A model generated the notes under the pieces. It did no database searches. It was given only the letters and a program-made list of their open reading frames with translations, and was not told where the DNA came from. Position numbers and translations under genes: made by a program. A DNA stretch of 64,000 nt, from assembly GCF_028583425.1 (NCBI RefSeq), contig NC_072793.1:172213681-172277680 (forward strand). The letters are read 5' to 3'. Positions within the stretch are counted from its first letter, which is position 1, and each line of letters starts with the position of its first letter. The DNA is from Eublepharis macularius (lineage: Eukaryota; Chordata; Lepidosauria; Squamata; Eublepharidae). Of this stretch, positions 26,211-37,509 are shown piece by piece.

Positions 26211-26388
26211 AGGGAATGCCGGGGACGTTCGGATATATATGCATTCAAAATTGGCGGGAACACCGGCGCGCATGCGCGGTGGATCCGAACGTCCCCTTCA
26301 CATCTCTAAAAGCTAGAAAAATCTTTTCCCCGGCTGGCCTGCGCCTGCGCAGTCCCAATGTGGGGCTGCACAGAAGGACGAAGACGAT
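26211..26388. repeat. DIRS right terminal inverted repeat
   Basis: Inverse of the left end, including the GCGCATGCGC palindrome (26268-26277) and 'atatatatgcattc'. The tip (26353-26388) pairs with 20945-20980. On the element's own strand this is the 5' end, so its promoter probably lies here. Confidence 0.9.
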
Positions 26389-26500
26389 CGGCTGGTTCAC
26401 ATTCCCAGCCCAGCCTGCTTCTCAATGTTGTTGTAAGGATAAAGTGGAGGAAAGAACAATGTAAGCCACTCGGGAACAAGAGGGGTCTGGCATTTGTTAT
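26389..26500 (+). repeat. Second tRNA SINE, right part
   Basis: Continuation of the SINE begun at 20538: 'ggctggttcacattcccagc', 'ttgttgtaaggataaagtgg' and 'aatgtaagccactcgggaac'. Collinear with 35285-35395. Confidence 0.75.
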
Positions 26501-26578
26501 ACATCAAAATCAAAGAGGGCGAAAGGAAGATGCCACCCTTCTCTTCTCTATTCATGATGTGAGGGAAAAGATCCTTAC

Positions 26579-26708
26579 CAAGGGAGTCCACGGTGTGGTA
26601 ATTTTCCTCCATCACTTCCCAGTAGAGTTTTCTTTGGCCTGGATCCAGCAGAGCCCATTCCTCCTCCGTGAAGAACACGGCTACCTCCCGAAAGGACACT
26701 GGGGATCT
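26579..26708 (-). pseudogene. KRAB-A exon of the decayed minus-strand ZNF copy
   Basis: A 130-bp exon between a CTTTCAG acceptor and a GTAAGG donor on the minus strand. It reads [20 protein letters not shown] then [20 protein letters not shown]. The KRAB-A box and both splice sites are intact, but the finger exon it should join (19321-20274) is truncated and frameshifted, so I list the locus as a pseudogene. Near-identical to 35477-35606. A KRAB-only transcript is possible. Confidence 0.8.
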
Positions 26709-26719
26709 CTGAAAGAAGA

Positions 26720-27245
26720 ACAGATTTCCCAGTTGTTGATTTATTCCTGTCCCTGCACATTCAAGAAAGAAAGAAGAATCCCATCGGCCAAACAATGGAT
26801 TAAATGATGTCTGAGTGGTCAGAATCCACCATTGCTTTCCCACACAGCCCAAAGGCAACTACAGTCACGATGATGTTGAAAAGGCAAGTTTTCTATGCTG
26901 ACAAAATCACCTCCCCCCTCTAGACAATTAAAACCTCTGTGCAAAAAAATCCCATCCCATCTTACGAAGCCCTCTTCAGGATGATTGATCACCATACAGC
27001 CTCCCGATTCAGGATCTGGATATCTTGTGGGAACAGCGGATTGGACACCATTCTGTTGTTCTTTCAAGGTTCATAGCTCCTGCTTGGAACCATAAGATAA
27101 GTGTCCTGGCACAACTTGGTATCTCAAGGTTGTTATCTCAGATCACTTGTTCATCATCATATTTGCAGAGTTCTCTGGAAACTTCCGTAGTGTCAAGAAC
27201 TGTATTTCTTTGGTTAAAATCTCTCAGGGCTCTATATTGATTTAG
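26720..27245 (-). other. Intron/upstream sequence duplicated at 35616-36143
   Basis: Almost identical to the segment upstream of the sister KRAB exon. The minus frame of about 80 codons here (starting near 27067) is conserved in both copies, but the copies are so alike that this says little; I do not call it a gene. The two copies part company near 27241/36145, at the edge of an inverted-repeat element in the second copy. Confidence 0.6.
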
Positions 27246-27978
27246 AGGGACCCATTCTGGAAGTGGATGTAGATCACATGCTGGTTCCAGCAATTTGCCA
27301 TTGCTGGGATCTAGAGGGCAAATCAAATTTCCAAAAACAGTCACTTCACATAAACAAGGAGTAAGAGTAGGCCTTTTAACAAATTACTTTTATTACATTT
27401 GATTACAACATAATATAGTAAGATGAAGGTTATATTATACAGTGTTCTAATATGCCCTAGCTGAATAGAAGCAGATCCTGGCAGCTGCTTTCTTATTCTG
27501 CAGCCTTTTTATTCTGGCATGGAGCGGCTCTCCCACAGTCCTTTGCTCCTGTGACTGAGACTGATGGAAGGAGAGTAGAAAATGCATCGGGGTGTCCACC
27601 AGGGCAGGAGGACAAGCCCTAGTTCAGTAGCTGAGCACCTTGGTTCGCTCACTGATGGACCCTGAGACCTCCTATCTCAGTGGCATCTGAGGGAAATGTG
27701 CTTCCTCCAGAGCCCTGAGGAGTCCGGAAGGTGTGCCGATGGCCTCCTGTCAGGTAAGGCTGGGGGAAGCCGGATGGCGGGCCATTTCAAGAGATTTTCC
27801 CAGAATTTTTCCATCAGAGTTACATTTGTCTGTCTACTTTGCCAGTTCAAGGACACAATCTGTGTGGAAGGTATCCTGTATTACAGTGACATTTCTTGTG
27901 GGTGTAACTTCTAAAAGAGCACAGCCTTGTGTCAGGGCCAAACTAGAGAGGACAGCAAACTACACAAGAAACAGCAAC
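27246..27978. other. Unassigned sequence
   Basis: No gene or clear repeat recognised. A/T-rich up to 27470, then mixed composition. Confidence 0.35.
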
Positions 27979-29290
27979 CTTCAAACTGCTTGGCAAGCCT
28001 CTCCCCTCCCTCCCCATTTCAGAAATTCTCAATAGGATTCTCAGAGTCGACACTGGGATGTGCTAAGTTTGCAAGGGAGTAATGTTGGACCAGAGACTCG
28101 CAAGCAAGCAAACATCCCAACTGGGGAGGGAGGGAGGCTCACTGCAGAGTTTAAAATCCACTCTCCATAGGAAAAAAGGGAGTGTAGCTTGGGGCAGCTT
28201 GTTCTGGCCCATGTATCTGAACCTGGGACGGGAGTCCAATACTTAATGTTAGCTTGACCCTTCTGTCTCGCAGTGCTCTCTCTCAGCCTGCACCTCCGAA
28301 CACAACTGTTGTTCTGAGCGAAATTCTCCTGTTACATACAGGATGTTCCACATTACTTGTATGAGCAATTCTCATGTAAAATCCAACGAATACACAGCGG
28401 AACACTAGACGGAACCTGTGCAACTTCTGGTCCCCAGTTTCATTCGTAAAGTGAACCCACATTGACACTTCCTTACAAACATAAATAAATGCAATTTATT
28501 TATTTATTCATTCATTTATTTAATAGTCCACCTTTCTAACAGACACTCAAGGTGGATTGCACATTCTAAAACACGACCATCAACAGCAGGAATATTTCAT
28601 AAATGATGCAATAGGATATACAAATGGGTATTTGTGAAGATTTGAAAACAAGCAGTTATCCAGGGCAGATTTGAAACAATGCTGATGCAACATAAGCAAT
28701 TCACAGCGAGACATATAATGCAACACAAAAACTACCCAGCAGGATCACAGTTACAGCAGAGAGTTCACAGTGCTGCAATCTATAGTTCCTATCCCTTTAC
28801 ACACATCCGGGCGGGTTGTACCTGCATTCTCTGTAAGCTGGCAACAGGGCTGGTATGTAACATGCTTTCTTCCATGGCGTTGGGTATGGGGTTGCTAGGG
28901 ATTGCCTGGTTTGGAATCTTCAATTCCTTTTTTTTGCCCAGCACTGCAATTTTGTGGCACCTACTGTTATTTTGGGGGTTTTATGCTTGCCACAGACAGA
29001 TAGAGCCTTTTGTTTATATAAGATCTTAATATATAAAACAGTAAGCATGTTCCAGACGAGTAAGCATGTTCCAGAACAGGTGGCAATGCCCCCCCCCCAT
29101 CTTAACCCAGCTGGGATCAGGAGCAGTGCAGTTGTCAATGCCCGCTCCCTCCTTCAAACTGCCTGAATCAAGGCATGGAGCAGGCGGCAATGCCCATCCC
29201 CCTCTTCACCCAGCTGGAAAAGGCATAGAGAATGGTGGCAAACCCTGCCCTCCGCCTTCACCCAGCCAGGATCAGGTGGAGAGCAGGAGG
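27979..29290. repeat. Duplicated block X, copy 1
   Basis: Collinear with 54302-55545, e.g. 'caagcaagcaaacatcccaa', 'acactcaaggtggattgcac' and 'aactacccagcaggatcaca'. Includes a reversed SINE tail (28490-28720) and a short run of the 50-bp minisatellite. Divergence looks like roughly 5-8 per cent by eye. No gene; the 116-codon plus frame at 28679 is disrupted in other parts of the repeat and is not called. Confidence 0.8.
28490..28720 (-). repeat. SINE 3' part, reversed
   Basis: On the minus strand: 'gtgcaatccaccttgagtgt', 'gttagaaaggtggactatta' and then a run of 'aataaataaa', the tail form of squamate tRNA SINEs. Copy in block X at 54805-54990. Confidence 0.55.
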
Positions 29291-29345
29291 CAACGGCCAG
29301 CCCCACCTTCACCCAGCTGAGATAAGGAGTGGAGCAGGTGACAAT
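29066..29345 (+). repeat. ~50-bp minisatellite, inverted relative to 10-12 kb
   Basis: Units of the form 'ggcaatgcccatccccctct' and 'tcacccagctgggatcagg' are the reverse complement of the 10911-12510 array. Preceded by a duplicated 'gtaagcatgttccaga' (29040 and 29060). Equivalent array at 55340-55545. Confidence 0.75.
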
Positions 29346-29506
29346 GCTTATAAATGCTTGTAATAAAAGAACTAAGAACCGTTCTATTTAACAAAGTGGC
29401 AAGCTAGAGCTGGAAAATTAATGAACCACCTTGTTAGGAACAGCATTAAATTCTCGTTACACTCTCACATAGCAATGGAGAGTACACAGGTTATGAACAC
29501 AGTTTC

Positions 29507-29640
29507 AGGTGGGTAGCTGGGTTGGTCTGAAGCAGTAAAACAAAATTTAAGGCCAGTAGCACCTTAAAAATGAACACATTTTTCTACGGTATAAGCTTTT
29601 GTGAGGCCAAAGCTACCTTTGTAAGATAGAAATAAGAACA
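29507..29640. repeat. Fold-back family arm
   Basis: 'gggttggtctgaagcagtaa', 'ggccagtagcaccttaaaaa' and 'cggtataagcttttgtgagg' match the arm of the 36144-36738 element. Single arm only. Confidence 0.5.
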
Positions 29641-30009
29641 ATCCCCCACACCTTCCCCCCCATTCAGGTGTGGGGATGTTATAAAGAAGGGCCAGCCAGA
29701 GTCTGTATGTAGAAGCACAATACAGAATATTATAAACTTGATCAGAGATGAGGGGATAGGCACAGAGGTGTAAAGTATAGAAAACTGATCTACAAAATGC
29801 TTGAGAATACATATATACAGGGGATTTATACTTGAAATGACCTCGGTCCAAGATTGGAGACTACTTGAGAACAGATCGAAGATTATAAAAAACACAAAGC
29901 CGGCAATTCTTTAATCCAATACAAGGACAATGCTTTGCCTTCAGTAGACTTCCAGGGAGTCTAGGGGGTCTTGGCTGACGCCTCTAGATCTTCCGGAGCC
30001 TTTTCCCAG

Positions 30010-30147
30010 ATGGTTTCAGGAGAGTTTCTGTGTCGGTCTGCAGTAGAAGAGCAAAGTTTCAGCCCAGTAGCACATTAAAGACCAACAAAGAGTTTACAAG
30101 ATACAACCTTTAGAGAGTCAAGCTCCCTTCATCAGATACACAAATCT
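30010..30147. repeat. Fold-back repeat split by the ORF1-only element, left half
   Basis: 'ctgcagtagaagagcaaagt', 'cagcccagtagcacattaaa' and 'tcaagctcccttcatcagat'. The other half resumes at 31714, and the inverse arm (ggtgctactgggcttgaatc) is at about 31798-31817. Confidence 0.6.
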
Positions 30148-31696
30148 ATTCGGTTTCGTTTTCCCGGCCATGTCGGACGTTCCTCTCCGCAGGCTTGGGG
30201 GGAACTGTCTGAGCAGGCTGACTGGGCGGTTGACCCGCGAGGGTTAACCTCCGGGGCTCCCAGGGAGGGAGCCTGGATCCGGGGCGCTGCGGGAAGAACC
30301 CCCTGGAAGCAATGCAGGGGGCAAATTGCCCGTTTGCCCCAACGGAGGCCGGCAGTCTTGCGCAGCACCGCGTGTGCGGCCGGGCCATGAACGGCAATAA
30401 GCAGATTTAAGGTGAAGACCTGTAAGTAAGCGAATCCCTTCTGATTTTTGAGCGTATGCGAAGGATCGGTGGGAATTGAAGCTAAAAGGCGCAGACTTCT
30501 TCCCCTGCACCGAGTTTCGGAACTAAGTTGGCGCCCCCTCCCCCTCCCCTAAGATGGCGACGAGAAAGCAGAGCCCAGCAATGAGTAAATCGGTGACGGC
30601 AACGCTACAAGGGAAGGGGGAAACGCTGGAAGAGCTGGTGAGACGAGCAGTTTTCGATGCTGTGCAGCCTTTTGTAGCGAAACTGAATGAAATGGGGCAA
30701 AAGGTTGATTCTGTGGAGAGCGAGGTGAAAGCCATTAAAGAAACAGCGACCGGAGCAGAGCAGTCTGCACACGAGAACGCAGTACTCATGAAAGCAACAA
30801 GTAAGGAAGTGAAGCTTTTGGAGAACCAAATAATAGGATTACAAGTGGACCGTGCCCAAACGGTATTGCGTCTTCAAAATGTAAAAGAAGAGCAAAGTGA
30901 AAATTTAAAAGATTTGGTGTCTGGACTTTTGGCGCCATTTGCAAAGGCAACTAAAGAAGAGATTAAAAACGACATTTTGGAAGTCCGGCGGATATCTTCA
31001 AAGTATGCAATGAAGCGGCAGCTGCCTCGCGAGATTATTATTGATTTTTCATCTAAGAAGACTCGGGACACCATCTTATATAATTCGTATAATGTGGACT
31101 TGGACTATTTGGGCAATAAGGTTAAAATATTGAAGGACGTTCCATTTTTGGCTCGTAAGAGGAGATTCAAGTACAAGGGACTTGCGGCTTCCTTGAGGAA
31201 ATGCGATATAAAATATAAATGGCTGTTTCCAGAAGGCGTCTGGTTCAGATATAAAGATCAAACCTACAAGATTACATCGGACGTGCAGCTGACAGAGTTT
31301 TTGTTTAACCATCAGGAGTTTCAGCAGGAAGAAAGTTCGAAGTCTGAAGGGGAAAGTGGGGGGGAAGAGAGAGCGGGCGCAGCTGCTCCAGCTGCGCAGA
31401 GAGAATTGAGACCGAGACGCAAAGGGGGGGGGGGAAGAGGTGCTGATCCTGATTATAATTTGTATTGTATAAGACCTACCAATCTGATAGCATATTAGAA
31501 AGTTAACTCTTAAGAAAAATTGCAGTATGAAGGGAATACAAGACATGTAGAGTAGTGTCTGTTGTTTGTATGTTGATTTGTCCTTTTCCCAGTTTTCCCT
31601 TCTCCCTTTTTTTTCTTCCCTTCCCCTTTATACTTTTGTAGTTTTCTGTAGTTTTTTATGTTAGATATTGAAAAAATAAAAAACTTTATAAAAAAA
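30148..31696 (+). mobile_element. ORF1-only L1-type retroelement (HAL1-like)
   Basis: A 1.55-kb insertion bounded by a perfect 17-bp duplication, atcagatacacaaatct, at 30131-30147 and 31697-31713. It has a GC-rich 5' leader of about 400 bases, one intact frame (30554-31498), a short 3' UTR with a long pyrimidine tract (31580-31630) and an A-rich tail after 'aaaataaaaaactttat'. No endonuclease or reverse transcriptase sequence is present. The perfect duplication and open frame point to recent mobilisation in trans by an L1. Mammalian HAL1 has this plan; I do not know of a squamate counterpart. Confidence 0.85.
30554..31498 (+). CDS. L1-type ORF1 protein
   Basis: 314 codons, ATG (ATGGCGACGAGAAAG) to TAG, uninterrupted. 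Residues 1-100 have the heptad-rich look of the ORF1p coiled coil (e.g. VDSVESEVKAIKET). The middle, QTVLRLQNVKEEQSENLKDL to YAMKRQLPREIIIDFSSKK, matches the RRM region, and LARKRRFKYKGLAASLRKCD to FPEGVWFRYKDQTYKI the C-terminal domain. The last 55 residues are an added acidic then Arg/Gly-rich tail (ESGGEER ... RELRPRRKGGGGRG) I do not expect in L1 ORF1p. Known ORF1p is a trimeric RNA-binding chaperone of the L1 particle. It differs clearly from the ORF1 of the L1 at 46210-52134. Confidence 0.85.
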   Translation: MATRKQSPAMSKSVTATLQGKGETLEELVRRAVFDAVQPFVAKLNEMGQKVDSVESEVKAIKETATGAEQSAHENAVLMKATSKEVKLLENQIIGLQVDRAQTVLRLQNVKEEQSENLKDLVSGLLAPFAKATKEEIKNDILEVRRISSKYAMKRQLPREIIIDFSSKKTRDTILYNSYNVDLDYLGNKVKILKDVPFLARKRRFKYKGLAASLRKCDIKYKWLFPEGVWFRYKDQTYKITSDVQLTEFLFNHQEFQQEESSKSEGESGGEERAGAAAPAAQRELRPRRKGGGGRGADPDYNLYCIRPTNLIAY

Positions 31697-31713
31697 ATCA
31701 GATACACAAATCT

Positions 31714-32180
31714 GAAGGATTATATGGCATTCGTATCGGAGGATGGGAGCTGGACTCTTGAAATCTGGTAGCTTGGAAACTCCTTGGTGTTCTTTCTGGT
31801 GCTACTGGGCTTGAATCTTGGCTTTTCCCAGCTGCTACGAGATGAGTGAAGCTGTGTGGAATCCATCAAGGATTTCTCTCCTGGTCGTGGGGGGAAGACA
31901 TTCTCAGACCGGGTTGATTCATTACCTCAGGATAAGATGGATTTTCACCTCTGTCTACTCAGCTGAGAAGAGGAACCAAAACCTCCAGCCAACTTCTGCC
32001 ATGACAATCAAACTCTCTACACTGGGAACTATGTGCTTAAAGCTGAGCCTTCTAAGCCATGGGATGGCATGTGACGAACAGAAGGTATCCAGGCGCTTCT
32101 GAATCTGGCCCAGGATTATCATCCCTGGTCATGGTCCAACTCCAGTTCCAAGTGTTCCAATGTGCTCCAATGAGCGGGAT
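31714..32180. other. Rest of the split repeat and unassigned sequence
   Basis: To about 31835 it is the inverse arm of the fold-back repeat. After that nothing is recognised until the 3' flank of the minus-strand ZNF gene (from about 32185). Confidence 0.45.
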
Positions 32181-32271
32181 GGTGTAAGACTGATGTAAAG
32201 AAAGCTAACTGCAATTATATTAATTTCTTGTTGTGTACGTTAAGACAGTAGCTATGAACATAATAGCTCTT

Positions 32272-34200
<1,929 letters not shown>

Positions 34201-34204
34201 AAAA

Positions 34205-34410
34205 TCCAGTGTAAAATAGAGTTTTAAACTGGGATCTGGAAGACCCAGTTGGGCCAGGGAAGCTCACTGGTTCACACTCACTTCACTTAACCTACCTCAT
34301 AGGGTTCTTGTGAGGATAAAATGGGAGGAGAATTGTGTAAGCTAATTTCGGTCCCTATTTGGGAGAAAGGTGCAGTATGAATGAAGTAAATACATCATAA
34401 ATGTGGCTGA
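34205..34410 (+). repeat. tRNA-derived SINE (Sauria-like), old copy
   Basis: 'aactgggatctggaagaccc', 'taacctacctcatagggttc', 'ttgtgaggataaaatgggag' and a tail 'gggagaaaggtgcagtatga' then 'aatgaagtaaata'. The tRNA head is decayed. Confidence 0.65.
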
Positions 34411-34933
34411 GCATTATGGGGCACTTAAAAGGTATATTGGTTGGTGGGTGGGAAGGAGAGAAGGAATTAAGAAAAGGTGAGGTTATGGGGGGGGGCCTGC
34501 AGGACGGAAAGTGGAAATAGTGTGGGGCAGGGGATGCAGTGGAAAATGAGGTGCCCCCCCACCGAAGCTTTGCTGAACAGGAAAGGAACAGGAACGTCCT
34601 GGACCATGCAATGCCCAGAGAGCCTGTGTCCCAATCCTGCGTTTTGCATTGGAAGCTACAGCTGATAGGGGAAGGCAGAATTCATCAAACAATAAAGACA
34701 GGCATCGAAAAATAGGCCGCCTGCATCAGGCTGATGGTGGGACCTGCAGTGCCAAAAATGAAGGGAATGGGACTGATCGGGCATCGTTTACAGCCCTCTG
34801 CTATTTGCAATAGGAGGAGAAGTTTACTTACAAGAGGCCAGGAAAGAGCCAGCAACACAGACAGGGAGGTTGGAAAAGATCCCCTCTGTGGAAAAAATTC
34901 AAGGGGTTTAACTAGTTCCCTGAAACGTCAGAG

Positions 34934-35130
34934 CCTATGTGGGGTAGTGGTTAGAATGTTGGACTGGGATCAAGGAGATCTGGGTTTGAATCCCCGCTCG
35001 GCCATGGGAAGTTCCTAGCAGGCTTTGGGCTAAACACATACTCTCAGCCAGAACTACCTCACAAGGTTGTTGTATGGATGAAATGGAGGGAAAGAAATCA
35101 ATGTAAACCACTTTATTTCCCCATAGGCAC
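34934..35130 (+). repeat. tRNA-derived SINE (Sauria-like)
   Basis: Head 'gtggggtagtggttagaatg' with 'gggtttgaatccccgctcgg'; intact-looking A and B boxes. Paralogue of 20275-20460 and the better preserved of the two. Confidence 0.75.
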
Positions 35131-35212
35131 AAAAGGAAGCACAGAAAGGGAGTAAGGAAAATATCTCCTTCTTTACAAAACAAAAGAGGCTTAAGTGTGT
35201 CCCTGAGGAATT

Positions 35213-35395
35213 GTGGTTTAGTGGGTAGAATATCTGACTAGGATATCAAAGGTCCAGCTTTAAATCCCCAGTTTGCCTTTGAAAATGGCTGGTTCACATT
35301 CACAGCCCAGCCTGCTTCTCAATGTTGTTGTAAGGATAAAGTGGAGGAAAGAACAATGTAAGCCACTCGGGAACAAGAGGGGTCTGGCATTTGTT
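35213..35395 (+). repeat. tRNA SINE, uninterrupted paralogue of the DIRS target
   Basis: Continuous from 'gtggtttagtgggtagaata' to 'aatgtaagccactcgggaac'. It provides the pre-insertion sequence for the DIRS element at 20614-26388. Confidence 0.75.
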
Positions 35396-35476
35396 ATAAA
35401 TCAAAATCGAAATCAAAGAGGGCCAAAGGAAGATGCCACCCTTCTCTATTCACGATGTGAGGGGAAAGATCCTTAC

Positions 35477-35606
35477 CAAGGGAGGCCACAGTGTGGTAAT
35501 TTTCCTCCATCACTTCCCAGTAGAGTTTTCTTTGGCCTGGATCCAGCAGAGCCCATTCCTCCTCCGCGAAGAACACGGCTACCTCTCGAAAGGACACTGG
35601 GGATCT
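35477..35606 (-). CDS. Minus-strand KRAB-ZNF gene, KRAB-A exon
   Basis: 130-bp exon with a TTTCAG acceptor and GTAAGG donor, encoding [20 protein letters not shown] then [20 protein letters not shown]. It ends in phase 1, matching the finger exon at 33685. It has one more codon than the plus-strand KRAB-A exons and YWEVMEEN in place of YKEVMLEN, so it belongs to a different subfamily. The upstream start exon was not identified. Confidence 0.87.
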
Positions 35607-36143
35607 CTGAAAGGAGAAAAGATTTCCCAGTTGTTGATTTATTCCTGTCCCTGCGCATTCAAGAAAGAAAGAAGAATCCCATCGGCCAAACAATGGATTA
35701 AATGATGTCTGAGTGGTCAGAATCCACCATTGCTTTCCCACACAGCCTAAAGGCAACTACAGTCACGATGATGTTGAAAAGGCAAGTTTTCTATGCTGAC
35801 AAAATCACCTCCCCCCTCTAGACAATTAAAACCTCTGTGCAAAAAAATCCCATCCCATCTTACGAAGCCCTCTTCAGGATGATTGATCACCATACAGCCT
35901 CCCGATTCAGGATCTGGATATCTTGTGGGAACAGCGGATTGGACACCATTCTGTTGTTCTTTCAAGGTTCATAGCTCCTGCTTGGAACCATAAGATAAGT
36001 GTCCTGGCACAACTGGGTACCTCAAGGTTGTTATCTCAGATCACTTGTTCATCATCATATTTGCAGAGTTCTCTGGAAACTTCCGTAGTGTCAAGAACTG
36101 GATTTCTTTGGTTAAAATCTCTCAGGGCTCTCTATATTGATTT

Positions 36144-36738
36144 AGATCCAGAGGAGTTAGCCGTGTTAGTCTGTAGTAGCAAAATCAAAAAGAGTCCAGT
36201 GGCACCTTTAAGACGAACCAACTTTAGTGTAGCATAAGCTTTCGAGAATCACCGTTCTCTTCGTCATCTGACTCACCTACTAGGGAGTTTCCATGCAACC
36301 AAATATATCATGGAAATTAGTTATGCTTTGTTTCAGATAGACTGCATCTCTGTACTCGACTTTATGCTGCAACCATACCCTACTGTATCTGTTTCACTGA
36401 GTGCACTATTGTCCAGTATTTTATTTTGCTCAGTGAATGTCCTAACCAATGTTTCCTCTAAGCGGTGCAGTGTTGTGAGCCAGAAATCCAATTTGTGAGG
36501 AGCAACTTGCAAGTTGTGAGTGCACCTTTTCAAAAACCAGAATCCATTTGATTAAAAGACTTTTGATTTAGGTTGTCTGAGGCACTGGTATTGGGTGCCA
36601 TCAATATGCTGATGACACCCACTTAGGCATGTGGTTCTCAAAAGCTTATGCCTCAATAAAATGGGTTAGTCTTAAAGATGCTACTGGACTCTTTACTATT
36701 TTGCAATACAGACTAACCCAGCTAACTCCTCTGGATCT
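36144..36738. mobile_element. Non-autonomous element with ~82-bp inverted ends
   Basis: The left end agatccagaggagttagc... continues 'gttagtctgtagtagcaaaa'. The right end, read in reverse, is agatccagaggagttagctg... 'gttagtctgtattgcaaaat', about 80 per cent alike over some 82 bases. The interior (about 430 bases) has no frame of note. No target duplication is evident. It lies exactly where the duplicated segments 27.2 and 36.1 kb diverge. It resembles a DNA transposon derivative; the superfamily is not determined. Confidence 0.65.
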
Positions 36739-37500
36739 ACGGAGAAGAATTGTGCATCATCCAGCCCTGCAATGCACTCACTCGCTGGCTGTTCCCTTCT
36801 ACGTTCTATATAAAAAGGTGTTGTGAAGCATGCCTGCGAATGGCTCAGACACCCTTTCTTTCCATGTGCATCAGTGTATTGCCAGAGTTTTCTTTGCATT
36901 TTGGGCAACATCAGGCAGATGAGCTCCAGTAAGGGTTTCTATTTTCCCACAAGCAAATCCTAAACGGAATGTGATGTGCAGTCATCCCTCCCTCTGCCTC
37001 TGCTCTGTCGATTGGCATTTCCTGTCTCTTCTGTGGCCAGGTCTGCAGAAAGAAGAAGGAAGCTGGCTGAAGTTGCAGGGGGAGCACCTATTTAGCTTCC
37101 AGCTGAGAGCGGCTCATTTGGAACAGCCTAGAACTGGCCTTTAGTCACCCTAGAGGCTTCATGGCTTTAAAACTCTTTCCTCTTCTCTTTGTGAATTATG
37201 GTCATGGAATCTTTGAAATGAAATCAAGTCATAAAGCAGAAAGTCAGCACTGAAGTCCTGCCTTCTCCTTGCTTGCCATTCTGTTTTATTACACTGTACT
37301 GGAATGATCTATTCTCCCCTGAAGATATAAGCAGAATGCTATTGATGTACAAAAATACTGGTAAAACTGAGGCCGCAGCTCCCCACTCCCCATGGAGTAA
37401 TTTAACTAGACGACAGCCTGTCGTACCAGCCCGTGTAAAATTTCCAGATTCAGACCCTAGCTCTATCATGAGTTTTCCTTGCCATGCAAGCCTTTGAGGC
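36739..37500. other. Unassigned sequence
   Basis: No gene recognised. The 37224-37500 part has no repeat structure until the minisatellite begins. Confidence 0.35.
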
Positions 37501-37509
37501 CTTGCGGAT

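Larger units (their letters stand above)
20614..26388 (-). mobile_element. DIRS-type tyrosine-recombinase retrotransposon (fossil, nearly whole)
   Basis: A 5,775-bp element on the minus strand. Its ends are sharp because the paralogous SINE at 35213-35395 is uninterrupted (tttgaaaa joined to ggctggttc). Parts, in element order from the right: terminal repeat, gag-like frame (23953-26139), reverse transcriptase with RNase H (22033-23931), tyrosine recombinase region (21021-22555), internal complementary region (20884-20980) and left terminal repeat. No target duplication is seen, as expected for DIRS. It appears nearly whole with about one break. It is younger than the duplication that made the two SINE copies, so probably fairly recent. 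Confidence 0.92.

Noticed and set aside
26819-27067. 82-codon minus frame conserved in both duplicated segments (also 35747-35965)
   Set aside because: The segments are so similar in non-coding parts too that conservation is uninformative, and no splice sites link it to the KRAB exon.
28679-29029. 116-codon frame, also partly open at 54977-55384
   Set aside because: The two copies shift frame relative to each other and lie over a SINE tail and minisatellite; behaves as non-coding repeat.
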